A stretch of 64,000 nt of DNA from Caballeronia temeraria (lineage in GTDB: Bacteria; Pseudomonadota; Gammaproteobacteria; Burkholderiales; Burkholderiaceae). The stretch's first letter is position 1. Every line of letters starts with the position of its first letter. The notes under the pieces were generated by a model, which was not told where the DNA came from, ran no database searches, and saw only the letters and a list, made by a program, of their open reading frames with translations. This document shows, piece by piece, positions 52,324 to 60,187 of this stretch. A program made the position numbers and the translations under genes. The stretch is taken from the NCBI RefSeq assembly GCF_001544795.2, contig NZ_FCOI02000025.1:41532-105531 (forward strand). Reading direction: 5' to 3'.

Positions 52324-53709
52324 ATGAACGTATCAAACAACGCACTACTAATTAAAAACCCATTTGCGGTGATGAGCGGTTTGCGCGGCGATGCAGCGCG
52401 TCTCGGCCAGGTGGACATTCGCGTGCGCAACGGCATCATCACCGCGCTTGCGCCGAACCTCGAAGCACGCGACGATGAGCGCGTCGTCGATGCACGGTCT
52501 TGCGTCGTGTATCCCGGCTGGGTGAACACACATCATCACCTGTTTCAGAACCTGCTGAAGGCGGTGCCTTCGGGTATCAATGCCGACCTTCAGGAATGGC
52601 TCGCCGCCGTGCCTTATCCACGGCTCGCGCGTTTCACGCCGGAACTCGCGCGCGTCGCCGCGCGGCTCGGCATGGTCGAGCTGCTCTTGTCCGGCGTGAC
52701 CACATGCGCGGATCATCACTATCTCTATCACGCCGACGGCACCACCGAAACCGGCGACCTGCTCTTCGACGAAGCGGCATCGTTCGGCTTGCGTTTCGTG
52801 CTGTGCCGTGGCGGCGCGTTGCAGGCGGCGGGCGATCATCCCGGCTTTTCGAAGGTCGCGTTGAAGCCCGAGTCGCTCGATCAGATGCTCGCCGATATTG
52901 AACGTCTGAAGTCGCGCTATCACGATGCGCACGCGGCATCGATGCGCCGCGTCGTCATCGCGCCGACGACACCGACCTTCTCGCTGCCGCCCGATCTGCT
53001 GCCCGAGATTGCGCGTGCTGCACGCGGCATGGGTCTGCGCATGCACACACATCTCTCGGAGACGCGGCGTTACGTCGATTTCTGCCGCGAGCGCTTCGAC
53101 AAGTCGCCGGTCGAGTTCGTCGCCGATCACGAATGGCTCGGTCCCGATGTATGGTTCGCGCATCTCGTGCATCTCGAAGCGAGCGAGATCGCGATGCTCG
53201 CGGAAACCGGCAGCGGCTGCTCGCATTGCCCGGTCAGCAACGCGCGGCTCGGCAGCGGCATCGCGCCCGCGCCACAGATGGCCGCTGCGGGCGTGCCGAT
53301 GTCACTCGGCGTCGATGGCGTCGCATCGAACGAATCGGGCAGCATGATCAACGAGGCGCATTTCGCATGGCTCGTGCATCGTGCGGCACAGGGCGCGTCG
53401 GCGACGACCATCGAAGAGACGATCCACTGGGGCAGCGCGGGCGGCGCGGGCGTGCTCGGTCTCGATGCCGTCGGCACGCTCGAAGTCGGCAAGGCCGCGG
53501 ACCTCGTGCTGTATGACATCGACGATCCGCGCTTCTATGGGTATCACGATATCGCGGTGGCCCCCGTGGCGTCGGGCGAGCCGGCGCGCGTGCGCTACAA
53601 CGTGGTGAATGGCCGTGTCGTCGTCGACGATGGCGTGATTCCCGGTCTCGATCTCGATGCCTTGCGACGGGAAGCCGCCGAGGGCGTGAAGGCTTTGCTG
53701 GCCGATTAG
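52324..53709 (+). CDS. Amidohydrolase of the 8-oxoguanine deaminase / TrzN-AtzB-like type
   Basis: The 461-residue protein starts at the ATG at 52324. It has PGWVNTHHHLFQNLLK (metal HxH), MHTHLSETRRYVDFCRERF, FAHLVHLEASEI, CSHCPVSNARLGSGIAP and the LGVDGVASNES metal Asp block. These are the motifs of the subtype III amidohydrolases that deaminate 8-oxoguanine and isocytosine or dechlorinate and deaminate triazines. With the nucleobase permease just upstream, deamination of an aminated heterocycle is likely. Confidence 0.9.
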   Translation: MNVSNNALLIKNPFAVMSGLRGDAARLGQVDIRVRNGIITALAPNLEARDDERVVDARSCVVYPGWVNTHHHLFQNLLKAVPSGINADLQEWLAAVPYPRLARFTPELARVAARLGMVELLLSGVTTCADHHYLYHADGTTETGDLLFDEAASFGLRFVLCRGGALQAAGDHPGFSKVALKPESLDQMLADIERLKSRYHDAHAASMRRVVIAPTTPTFSLPPDLLPEIARAARGMGLRMHTHLSETRRYVDFCRERFDKSPVEFVADHEWLGPDVWFAHLVHLEASEIAMLAETGSGCSHCPVSNARLGSGIAPAPQMAAAGVPMSLGVDGVASNESGSMINEAHFAWLVHRAAQGASATTIEETIHWGSAGGAGVLGLDAVGTLEVGKAADLVLYDIDDPRFYGYHDIAVAPVASGEPARVRYNVVNGRVVVDDGVIPGLDLDALRREAAEGVKALLAD

Positions 53710-53721
53710 GAAGGCATCACC

Positions 53722-54456
53722 ATGCGAACGAAACGATTGAAACTTGGCATTCTGACGCCATCGTCGAATACCGCGCTCGAACCGATCACCTGCGCCATGT
53801 TGAGCGCGCTGCCGAACGTGAGCGCGCACTTCGCGCGCTTCACCGTCACGCAAATCAGCCTGACGAACGAGGCGCTCGGTCAATTCGATGTGAACCGCAT
53901 CGTGAATGCGGCGAAGCAGCTTGCCGATGCGCGCGTCGATGTGATTTGCTGGAGCGGCACGTCCGCGGGTTGGCTCGGTTTCGAGCGCGACGAGGCGCTG
54001 TGCCGCCAGTTGACGGAAGCGACCGGCATTCCTGCAACGACGTCCGTGCTGGCGCTGAACGAGATTCTCGCGAAGACGGGCGTGCGACGTCTGGGCCTCG
54101 TTTCGCCCTATATCGCCGATGTGCAGGAGCGCATCATCCGCAACTACGAAAGACGCGGCATCGAATGCGTGGCGGAACGGCATCTCGGCCTGAGCGAGAA
54201 TTTCAGCTTCACAGAAGTGCCCGACACGCTTCTCGCCAGCATGATGCGCGAGGCGGCGTTCGCGCGGCCCGACGCGGTGACGACGTTCTGCACGAATCTG
54301 CATGCGGCGCATCTTGTGCAATCGTTCGAGCGCGACACGGGTATTCCGGCGTACGACACGGTCGCCACCGTGGTATGGAAAGCGCTCGACATGTTCGATG
54401 TGGACATGTCGCCGTTATCGAGCTGGGGAAAGCTATTCTCGATCAATAAGCGTTGA
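53722..54456 (+). CDS. Maleate isomerase / arylmalonate decarboxylase / Asp-Glu racemase-family protein
   Basis: The 244-residue protein begins LKLGILTPSSNTALEP and has a first cysteine in VDVICWSGTSAGWLG and a second in TTFCTNLHAA, the two catalytic positions of this superfamily. Relatives include maleate cis-trans isomerase of nicotinate breakdown, arylmalonate decarboxylase and hydantoin racemase. As the last gene of the operon it may isomerise or decarboxylate a dicarboxylic ring-fission product. Its final 14 bases overlap the convergent sugar-transferase gene. Confidence 0.85.
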   Translation: MRTKRLKLGILTPSSNTALEPITCAMLSALPNVSAHFARFTVTQISLTNEALGQFDVNRIVNAAKQLADARVDVICWSGTSAGWLGFERDEALCRQLTEATGIPATTSVLALNEILAKTGVRRLGLVSPYIADVQERIIRNYERRGIECVAERHLGLSENFSFTEVPDTLLASMMREAAFARPDAVTTFCTNLHAAHLVQSFERDTGIPAYDTVATVVWKALDMFDVDMSPLSSWGKLFSINKR

Positions 54457-55336
54457 TGCTGCGCAGCCCCTCGAGCGCCGTCTTCAAGATGATGCGCATG
54501 TCCAACGCGAACGACCAGTTTCCCAGATAGTACAAATCGTGCGCGACACGCGCTTCCATCTTGTCTATCCGGTCCGTCTCGCCGCGAAAGCCATTGATCT
54601 GTGCCCAGCCGGTGATGCCCGGCTTGATCCGATGACGATAGGTATAACCCTGCACCACTTGCTGATAGAGATCATCATGTTCCGGTGCGTGCGGAGGCGG
54701 CCCGACGATCGACATATCGCCCCGCAATACGTTGAAGAACTGCGGCAGTTCATCGAGGCTCGTGCGGCGCAGGAACGCGCCGACGCTCCCCGTATGCGGA
54801 TGCATCGAGCGGAACTTGAGAATGTTGAATTCTCCTCCGTCTGCGCCCTTGCGACGCTGCCTGAGGAATACCGGACCGGGCGAACTAATCTTCACCGCAA
54901 TGGCGATCCCGATCAGAAGGGGCGCAACCGCAATGAGCGCCGCCAGCGCAAACAACCGATCGAATATGGCCTTCTGCAAAAGCGCGCTTTGCGACAGCGC
55001 CAGACTGCGTACGTCCGGAATGAATCGCATATTCAAAAGGTCCGCGCGGAACTCGTTCACGAAGCGCAGGATAGTTTTGTCCTGCAATAGCGGCAGGGCG
55101 AGCCAGACCTCGTGCACTTTCTGCTCGCGCGCATGACTGACAAATGCATCAAAATCATCGAAGACTGGCGCGAGCGAAGTGATCGGAATGTCCGGTGATG
55201 CGTTGAATACTGCGATTGCGCGAAAGCCCGAATGGCCGGCGTGCTCGATCCTTCTTACGATGGATTCGCAATGATGACCGCAACCCACGACGGCCACGTG
55301 AGAAAGCTTTGCCAGCGATCCGTCCATGTCGCGCAT
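54443..55336 (-). pseudogene. Truncated undecaprenyl-phosphate sugar phosphotransferase
   Basis: The open frame gives 297 residues. It starts at the Rossmann-like domain (HVAVVGCGHHCESIVRRIEHAG) and continues into the membrane hairpin and catalytic domain of EPS sugar transferases (FDRLFALAALIAVAPLLIG, VFLRQRRKGADGGEF, FLRRTSLDELPQFFNVLRGDMSIVG). Three defects are visible: the four-to-five-helix N-terminal module is missing, the stretch between KFRSM and VGAFLRR is about 25 residues too short, and the GPRP motif reads GPPP. It is probably inactive. Confidence 0.75.
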
Positions 55337-55612
55337 GTCATATCCCGAGAATCCGGCATTCGTGTGATGGCAGGCTGAAGCAGCGTATTTGTTAACGATC
55401 GATTCGTCCAGCGACCGATCATCAGCGCAACCGATGACGGTGATGTGTCGCGTGTGAATTCGTGCTGTTCGCGTTTGAAGCGCTCAGGCGACCAGGTATT
55501 CATGCCCCGAACTTGCGAAGTATATGAGCATGTCGAGGCCGACGCACGAAACGATCAATAATGCGCCAGCCGGGATAGCGGTCTCCCGTTCTGCTTGAGT
55601 GCCTTGCTCGTA

Positions 55613-56026
55613 TCACACCGAGACTTCAGGATAGTGTTCGACCTACTCCTCGCCCTGACATCCAGCATAGGTTACGCATCTGCGAATCAGATCGACTTCG
55701 TAGCGAACCACACCAGCATTCCAGGCGTTATGCAGAAATACCGGAAAGCTGCTCTCTCCCGCCTGATCCGCTCGCAACGCCTTGATCAACGCTTCGCGAT
55801 CGAACGGGGGTACGTCGAGCGATCCTTGAGCAAGCGGCGTACCTTGCTGAACCACCGGGCCGTGAACTGTGAGATACAGACTCTGGCACGACGGCAGAGA
55901 CCAGACATTGCTGCTTACGCCGGCCTTCCGAAGCACCTCGGCGAGATATGGAAAGCCGCCGACATCCGGTTTATCCCGCATGGCGCGTTGCTGGGCTGCG
56001 ACTAGTTTTTCGATCGCCTGGCTCAT
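55613..56026 (-). pseudogene. DUF1398 (YbcV-like) gene with a late nonsense codon
   Basis: From the ATG at 56026 (GGAG site) the frame encodes 127 residues to a TAG at 55643. The sequence KPDVGGFPYLAEVLRKAGV, VWSLPSCQSLYLT, DREALIKALRADQAGES and VVRYEVDLIRRCVTYAGC is the DUF1398 family. After the TAG the same frame goes on VEHYPEVSV and a TGA at 55613, which is the normal family ending (GEEYVEHYP). A tyrosine codon has therefore become a stop, removing the last ten residues. The shortened protein may still work. Confidence 0.75.
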
Positions 56027-56048
56027 TACTTCTCCGTCTAATTGAAAC

Positions 56049-56498
56049 TTATTCAAGCGGGATGTCGCGAATCTGATGGAGATCCGCGAGTTTTTGCAGA
56101 AGCGCGCGAAGCGTGTCCTGCTCTGCGCGGTCGAGCACGGAAAAGAAGTGATCGTCATTGCCGTCCGCTATTGCCGTCAGTTTCGGTAGCAGACGACGCG
56201 CTTGGCGTGTGAGGGACAGAATCTGCACGCGGCTGTCCTCTGTGCTTGCGACGCGCACGACGAGTCCTTTCGATTCGAGCTTGTCGAGAATCTTGGAAAC
56301 GGCGCCCCGCGTCATCCCGATCGCGGCGGCGATTGCCGAACTTGTAGCGCTGTTACGATTTCCGACGTGGTTCAGCACGACCCACTCCGCCACGGAAATC
56401 TGCCGCTCGGCCAGGGCGCGCGCGAAGGCGTTCGATACCGCGTTCGATACGAGCCTTAACCAATAGCCGAGGTGCTGCTCGAGCGGACTTTCGATCAT
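56049..56498 (-). CDS. MarR-family transcriptional regulator
   Basis: The ATG at 56498 begins MIESPLEQHLGYWLRLVSNAV, giving 149 residues. The winged helix-turn-helix spans WVVLNHVGNRNSATSSAIAAAIGMTRGAVSKILDKLESKGLV (about residues 40-80), followed by the wing STEDSRVQILSLT. It is separated by about 20 bases from the DUF1398 start, so the two may be co-transcribed. Twin palindromes directly upstream are the probable autoregulatory operator. Confidence 0.9.
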   Translation of the reverse strand: MIESPLEQHLGYWLRLVSNAVSNAFARALAERQISVAEWVVLNHVGNRNSATSSAIAAAIGMTRGAVSKILDKLESKGLVVRVASTEDSRVQILSLTRQARRLLPKLTAIADGNDDHFFSVLDRAEQDTLRALLQKLADLHQIRDIPLE

Positions 56499-56518
56499 AA
56501 GCCTAAATTCACCGTGAG

Positions 56519-56551
56519 TTTCCGTGGAAACTATTTTAGTTTCCACGGAAA
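56519..56551. promoter_or_regulatory. Double palindromic operator upstream of marR
   Basis: Two near-identical palindromic boxes, TTTCCGTGGAAA (56519-56530) and TTTCCACGGAAA (56540-56551), lie 21 bases apart centre to centre, two helical turns. Together they form a perfect 13-base inverted repeat with a 7-base AT spacer. The site is 21 bases upstream of the marR start codon and lies after the stop of the protease gene. Confidence 0.65.
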
Positions 56552-56598
56552 TAAACGTCAATGCGTTTTCGGCTTTCTTCCGACGAGCTTTGCGTCGC

Positions 56599-57813
56599 TC
56601 AGTTGCAGTAGCCTTGCGACGCATACGTCCCGCCGCCGGGCGCGCGGCTGTTACAAAGCGTGTTCAACAGCGACGCGATATTGCCTGCCCCGTAGACGCC
56701 ATAACTTCCATTCGGATACTGCGAGTTCTGGCGGAATTGAGAGGCATAGTTATCCTTCGACGCATTCGGATCCGCCGATCCCCACGACGTCACGCCGATC
56801 ACGGCAAGATTCGGCGACGAACCTGCTGTCGCGCCGCCGCTCAGCACGGCATCGCGCGCGCGAAAGTTCACGACCCACGGACCGCCGCTCGCTCCGCCTG
56901 TCAGATTGCTGCCCTGCCAGAGTTGTGATGCGCCGGTTACGGTCGTCGTGTAAGTGGGACCATCGGTGCGCTGCATGATCGCGCCGCCATCCAGCAGGAA
57001 TGGATAACCGAATGTGCTCACTGCCGCCGTACGAAGATTGCCGGTTTTCGGCGACGACACGAAAGAATAGTTATTCCATCCGTAGTTGAGATAGCCCGTG
57101 ATATCGCCGATGAACCGATTGGATGCGTTCTTCGCGATTGCGATCACCGCGAGATCGTTGTTTCGCGCGGCGCCCGAACCGCTATCCGTTCCGTTCGCCC
57201 AACTCGATGGCCGGACGAGCGCAGCCCAGTTCCATTGGCCATATGGCGCGATCTGCGTGGACGTGGCGCCCGATGCGCCGTAATGTCCGGGAATGAACTG
57301 AAACGAGGAATAGATCGAATTGCCAGAGCCGAAGCTCTGGACGCAATGCGCTGCCGTGACGATCACGCTTCGGCGAATCAGGCTCGCCGTGCAATATCCA
57401 GCGGAGAACGTGAGCTTTCCGATCGCCCGATAAGGGTAGGTCGTGCTCAGGTAATTCGCGCTTGTGGCGCCGGTCGCGCTCTGATTTCCGTCCTGGACCC
57501 GCGCGGCCGTGTAGGGGATGCCGAACGAACCGAACGCCCTCGTCTCTGCGCTTTGCTGGATGCCCGACTGGGTATTCATGCCCGGCGCATAAGGTCCGGG
57601 GTCAGTGTCCGGCGTGATGTTGGATGTATCGGGTGGAATTAGTGTATTCACCACCGGCCTTAGATTAGTCAGATCCCTGGGCGCCATTCGCGCCTCCGCC
57701 GGGTTCGTATTGGTGACGACTTCGTCGTGCGCGTGTGCCGCGCCCATCGAAACCATCGATGCTGCAAATATCGCTGTCGTCCTGATACGGCAAACATGCT
57801 TGCAATTCGTCAT
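56599..57813 (-). CDS. Secreted trypsin-like serine protease
   Basis: The 404-residue precursor has a signal peptide ending GAAHAHD (ATG at 57813, GGAGAATGTC site). The chymotrypsin-fold catalytic residues are present: His in VIVTAAHCVQ, Asp in NNDLAVIAIA and Ser in GGASGGPWVVNF. Paired cysteines (YCTASLI with AAHC, and LLNTLC with GYC) suit an exported enzyme. A roughly 90-residue segment between the signal peptide and the protease domain may be a propeptide. It is a periplasmic or extracellular endopeptidase of the glutamyl-endopeptidase/trypsin group, of unknown substrate. Confidence 0.88.
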   Translation of the reverse strand: MTNCKHVCRIRTTAIFAASMVSMGAAHAHDEVVTNTNPAEARMAPRDLTNLRPVVNTLIPPDTSNITPDTDPGPYAPGMNTQSGIQQSAETRAFGSFGIPYTAARVQDGNQSATGATSANYLSTTYPYRAIGKLTFSAGYCTASLIRRSVIVTAAHCVQSFGSGNSIYSSFQFIPGHYGASGATSTQIAPYGQWNWAALVRPSSWANGTDSGSGAARNNDLAVIAIAKNASNRFIGDITGYLNYGWNNYSFVSSPKTGNLRTAAVSTFGYPFLLDGGAIMQRTDGPTYTTTVTGASQLWQGSNLTGGASGGPWVVNFRARDAVLSGGATAGSSPNLAVIGVTSWGSADPNASKDNYASQFRQNSQYPNGSYGVYGAGNIASLLNTLCNSRAPGGGTYASQGYCN

Positions 57814-58025
57814 GACATTCTCCAGATAGTGACCGCGTCAATCAGATTCGTTTATTGTTTAGTTATCCGAATCCATATCTTCGACGTAGGTTCACGTCGG
57901 AGCGTTTCGCCGGGTTCTGAAGATGAAATACGCAACGCTCCCACTTAGAACGAGAGTCGGAGCGATATTTGAAAATTGCAGCGGAATTCGGGGCGCGGCC
58001 GCAACCGTGGCGCGCGAAGCCCCGT

Positions 58026-58466
58026 TCAGATCGACGTGCGCGGCAGATAGCCGCTCGGCTTGCTCTGAAGCTTGCGACTCACCTTGAGTGCGAACAATAC
58101 GGGTTTGGTGATATGCGGACGAAGAATGGCGTGCTTGCGCACATATTTCGGGACGTGCCATTGCGAACGCGTGCCCGCGTAGAACAAGGCCGCGTGTCCC
58201 GCGCGCAGCGTTTGCGGTTCCTGGCCTTCGGCGGTGATGACGACTTCGCCTTCGATCACGTAGATAGTTTCGTCCTGCTCGAAGTACCAGTTGAAGCGGC
58301 CGGCGGTGCAATCCCAGACCCACGAGGACGTTGTCGTATCGAGACTTTGAGACCATCTGCCGCTGCGAGCGACAGGATTGCCTTCGAGAATCCATGCCGG
58401 GTCGATCGGATCTGGCTCGAGCAACACATCGTCCAGGCGCACGGATTCGAATGCGAGAGTGGTCAT
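58026..58466 (-). CDS. Cupin-domain protein (EutQ / ureidoglycine-aminohydrolase-like cupin_3)
   Basis: The ATG at 58466 (AAAGGAGCCTTC site) gives 146 residues. The cupin core is FNWYFEQDETIYVIEGEVVIT followed by LRAGHAALFYAGTRSQWHVPKYVRKHAI, with the metal-site His reduced compared with classical cupins. The WVWDCTAGRF approach is typical of DUF861/cupin_3 proteins. Substrate unknown. A palindrome ATTACA-GTT-TGTAAT lies about 100 bases upstream. Confidence 0.8.
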   Translation of the reverse strand: MTTLAFESVRLDDVLLEPDPIDPAWILEGNPVARSGRWSQSLDTTTSSWVWDCTAGRFNWYFEQDETIYVIEGEVVITAEGQEPQTLRAGHAALFYAGTRSQWHVPKYVRKHAILRPHITKPVLFALKVSRKLQSKPSGYLPRTSI

Positions 58467-58564
58467 GAAGGCTCCTTTATGGGTTGCGACTGCGGCTCCG
58501 TCGAAAGCGTTCGGTGCCGTGCGTATGAGCAGACAAAAACACCGCACATTCGTTCACTTTCAAC

Positions 58565-58579
58565 ATTACAGTTTGTAAT
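58565..58579. promoter_or_regulatory. Operator-like palindrome upstream of the cupin gene
   Basis: ATTACA-GTT-TGTAAT is a perfect 6-bp inverted repeat with a 3-base spacer in an AT-rich patch. It is well placed to overlap the promoter of the cupin gene on the minus strand. The protein that binds it is unknown. Confidence 0.4.
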
Positions 58580-58706
58580 TTTGAGTGATCTTACCGTACC
58601 CCGAGGAATCGCAAACGAAAAACGTGTGCCTTGTATGATCAATGCACGTTCTCTCACTCGACGAATGATGGCCTCGTCGCAAAGACCGGCGGAGCGATCT
58701 GGTTCG

Positions 58707-59033
58707 TCAATGGTGATCGAAAAGCGCAATCTGATTCGCCTTCACCATCGAATGCACCTTCGTTCTGAACTTGGCAGCGGGATCTTTCATGCACGCTTCC
58801 GAAACGGTCGCGGCGACGGGTTGAGCGGTATCGATCAGGGTGGTCTCGGTACCCTTCACGCCGAGCTTGTCGACACCGGCGACCCAGTAGACGAGCGCAG
58901 GCTTGTACGCGTCGTCGACCTGCACGAAGTCCGCGCACGTCATCGTGGCGGGGGCGACTTTCATCTCCTTGGCACTCGCGGCACCGGCGGCGCAGACACA
59001 GATCAGAGCAATCAGGATTTTGGCGGACTTCAT
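58707..59033 (-). CDS. HdeA/HdeB-like periplasmic acid-stress protein
   Basis: The 108-residue precursor has a clear signal peptide (KSAKILIALICVCAAGAASA). The mature protein keeps two cysteines, in TMTCADFVQVDD and VSEACMKDP, and the pattern FVQVDDAYKPALVYWVAG of HdeA-type acid chaperones. HdeA proteins stop aggregation of periplasmic proteins at low pH. It is a single gene with a GGAGTGTTTC ribosome site. Confidence 0.85.
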   Translation of the reverse strand: MKSAKILIALICVCAAGAASAKEMKVAPATMTCADFVQVDDAYKPALVYWVAGVDKLGVKGTETTLIDTAQPVAATVSEACMKDPAAKFRTKVHSMVKANQIALFDHH

Positions 59034-59113
59034 GAAACACTCCTTGTTTGGATGATTGAGATTCAGACGACTACGAACAGATCTTATTGAGGCAGAGTTA
59101 GCCGAGAATTAAC

Positions 59114-59428
59114 TCAAGCCGGCTGCGCTGCGTCTTTGACTTCCTGCCGCGCGTGAGCCGACGCCGGCACTGTCCAGCCGATGCCGCGCACATTGCGGAT
59201 CAGAGTGCGTCCGAAGCGCTTGCGCATCGAATGGATGAGCACGTCGAGCGCATTGCTTTCTGCTTCGTTGCCCCATCCATAGATGCGTTCTTTCAGCTGT
59301 GCGCGGGAAAGAATGACCTCGGGCCGTTCAAGAAGCGCATGCATCAACGCAAATTCGCGCGCGGTCAATGGCGACGCGACTTCCTCGCGCAAAAGCGTGC
59401 GACGGTCGAGATCTGCGGAGCACCATTC
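59114..59428 (-). pseudogene. C-terminal fragment of an OmpR-family response regulator
   Basis: On the minus strand the frame from 59428 reads EWCSADLDRRTLLREEV and then the winged-helix DNA-binding domain: LTAREFALMHALLERPEVILSRAQL, GWGNEAESNALDVLIHSMRKRFG and IRNVRGIGWTVP. That is the C-terminal ~105 residues of a QseB/TctD-type regulator. No start or receiver domain precedes it on this strand; a stop codon lies two codons upstream. The matching N-terminal piece lies on the opposite strand at 59526. Confidence 0.75.
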
Positions 59429-59525
59429 ATATCATCTTGTAGACCGAAATAAATCAAGAGAGAGACGGTGTGCCTGCATTTTCAAAAGAACGGCGACGAA
59501 TACTTGCCATGAGCGAAGGAAAATC

Positions 59526-59666
59526 ATGCGCATGTTACTGATTGAAGACAATCTGCAAATGGGGCAAGCCCTGTTCCGAGCTTTGAAGGCCGATGACTAT
59601 CAGGTCGACTGGGTGCGCGATGCGCGCGCGGGTCGTCTTGCCATTGATGCGGCCTATTACGCGGTA
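59526..59666 (+). pseudogene. N-terminal fragment of an OmpR-family response regulator
   Basis: An ATG at 59526 with GAAGGAAAATC upstream opens MRMLLIEDNLQMGQALFRAL and KADDYQVDWVRDARAGRLAI, the first 47 residues of a receiver domain. At YYAV the similarity stops, before the phosphoacceptor Asp strand, and the frame then reads unrelated residues to a stop at 59813. With the C-terminal fragment on the other strand it looks like one regulator gene split by an inversion. Confidence 0.7.
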
Positions 59667-59790
59667 GAGTGCAGTTTGAAATCGTGTTGTATGCATGTCT
59701 GTCCTCGCGAAGGAGGACAGGGCGCGTTTGCGTTCTGCTATCCGAACAATCCTCTGATGCCATGCGCTTCGAAGGAAATTGATTTCGGCT

Positions 59791-60093
59791 TTATCGATGC
59801 CCGTGCCGCTTGACGAAATCCATCAAGGCATTAAAGGCGGGAGGCACGGACGGATCGGCGGCAGCGAGGCGAAGCGTATCGTCTCCATCGATATTGATTC
59901 GATAGGTGCGGCCATCCGGAACCGGCTTCGCGGCGCGCGGGCGTGCCGCGCCCGCCTCTGCACGCGCCGCGCTTATGAGTCGCGAGAATTCGGCGCCGTC
60001 TTCAGCCGATAGATCTTTCTCGTCGAGAATGACCGGCCGGGCAAGTCCCGGAAACGCGCCGAAGCCGCCGTCGGTCGTCAGCTCCGCATGCAT
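59791..60093 (-). CDS. Emfourin-type protealysin inhibitor
   Basis: The ATG at 60093 has an AGGA site eight bases upstream and gives 100 residues beginning MHAELTTDGGFGAFPGLARP. This matches the start of emfourin, the cytosolic inhibitor encoded with protealysin-like M4 proteases. The YRINIDGDDTLRL strand and the final NALMDFVKRHG are also as expected. A longer reading from 60207 would add a lipoprotein-like N-terminus overlapping the protease gene by 20 bases and is less likely. Its job would be to hold the neighbouring protease in check inside the cell. Confidence 0.7.
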   Translation of the reverse strand: MHAELTTDGGFGAFPGLARPVILDEKDLSAEDGAEFSRLISAARAEAGAARPRAAKPVPDGRTYRINIDGDDTLRLAAADPSVPPAFNALMDFVKRHGHR

Positions 60094-60187
60094 CGAAGGC
60101 TCCTGTGACGGTTGATGCGAACTGCAACCCATGCAAAGCAGCACCGCGCCGGCGAACAGCCGTGCGAGAAGACGAACCCGCGCTCCG

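Noticed and set aside
59699..59720. Hairpin CTGTCCTC-N6-GAGGACAG considered as a terminator for the inhibitor gene
   Set aside because: The stem is perfect, but no T run follows on either strand and it lies within the scrambled response-regulator region.
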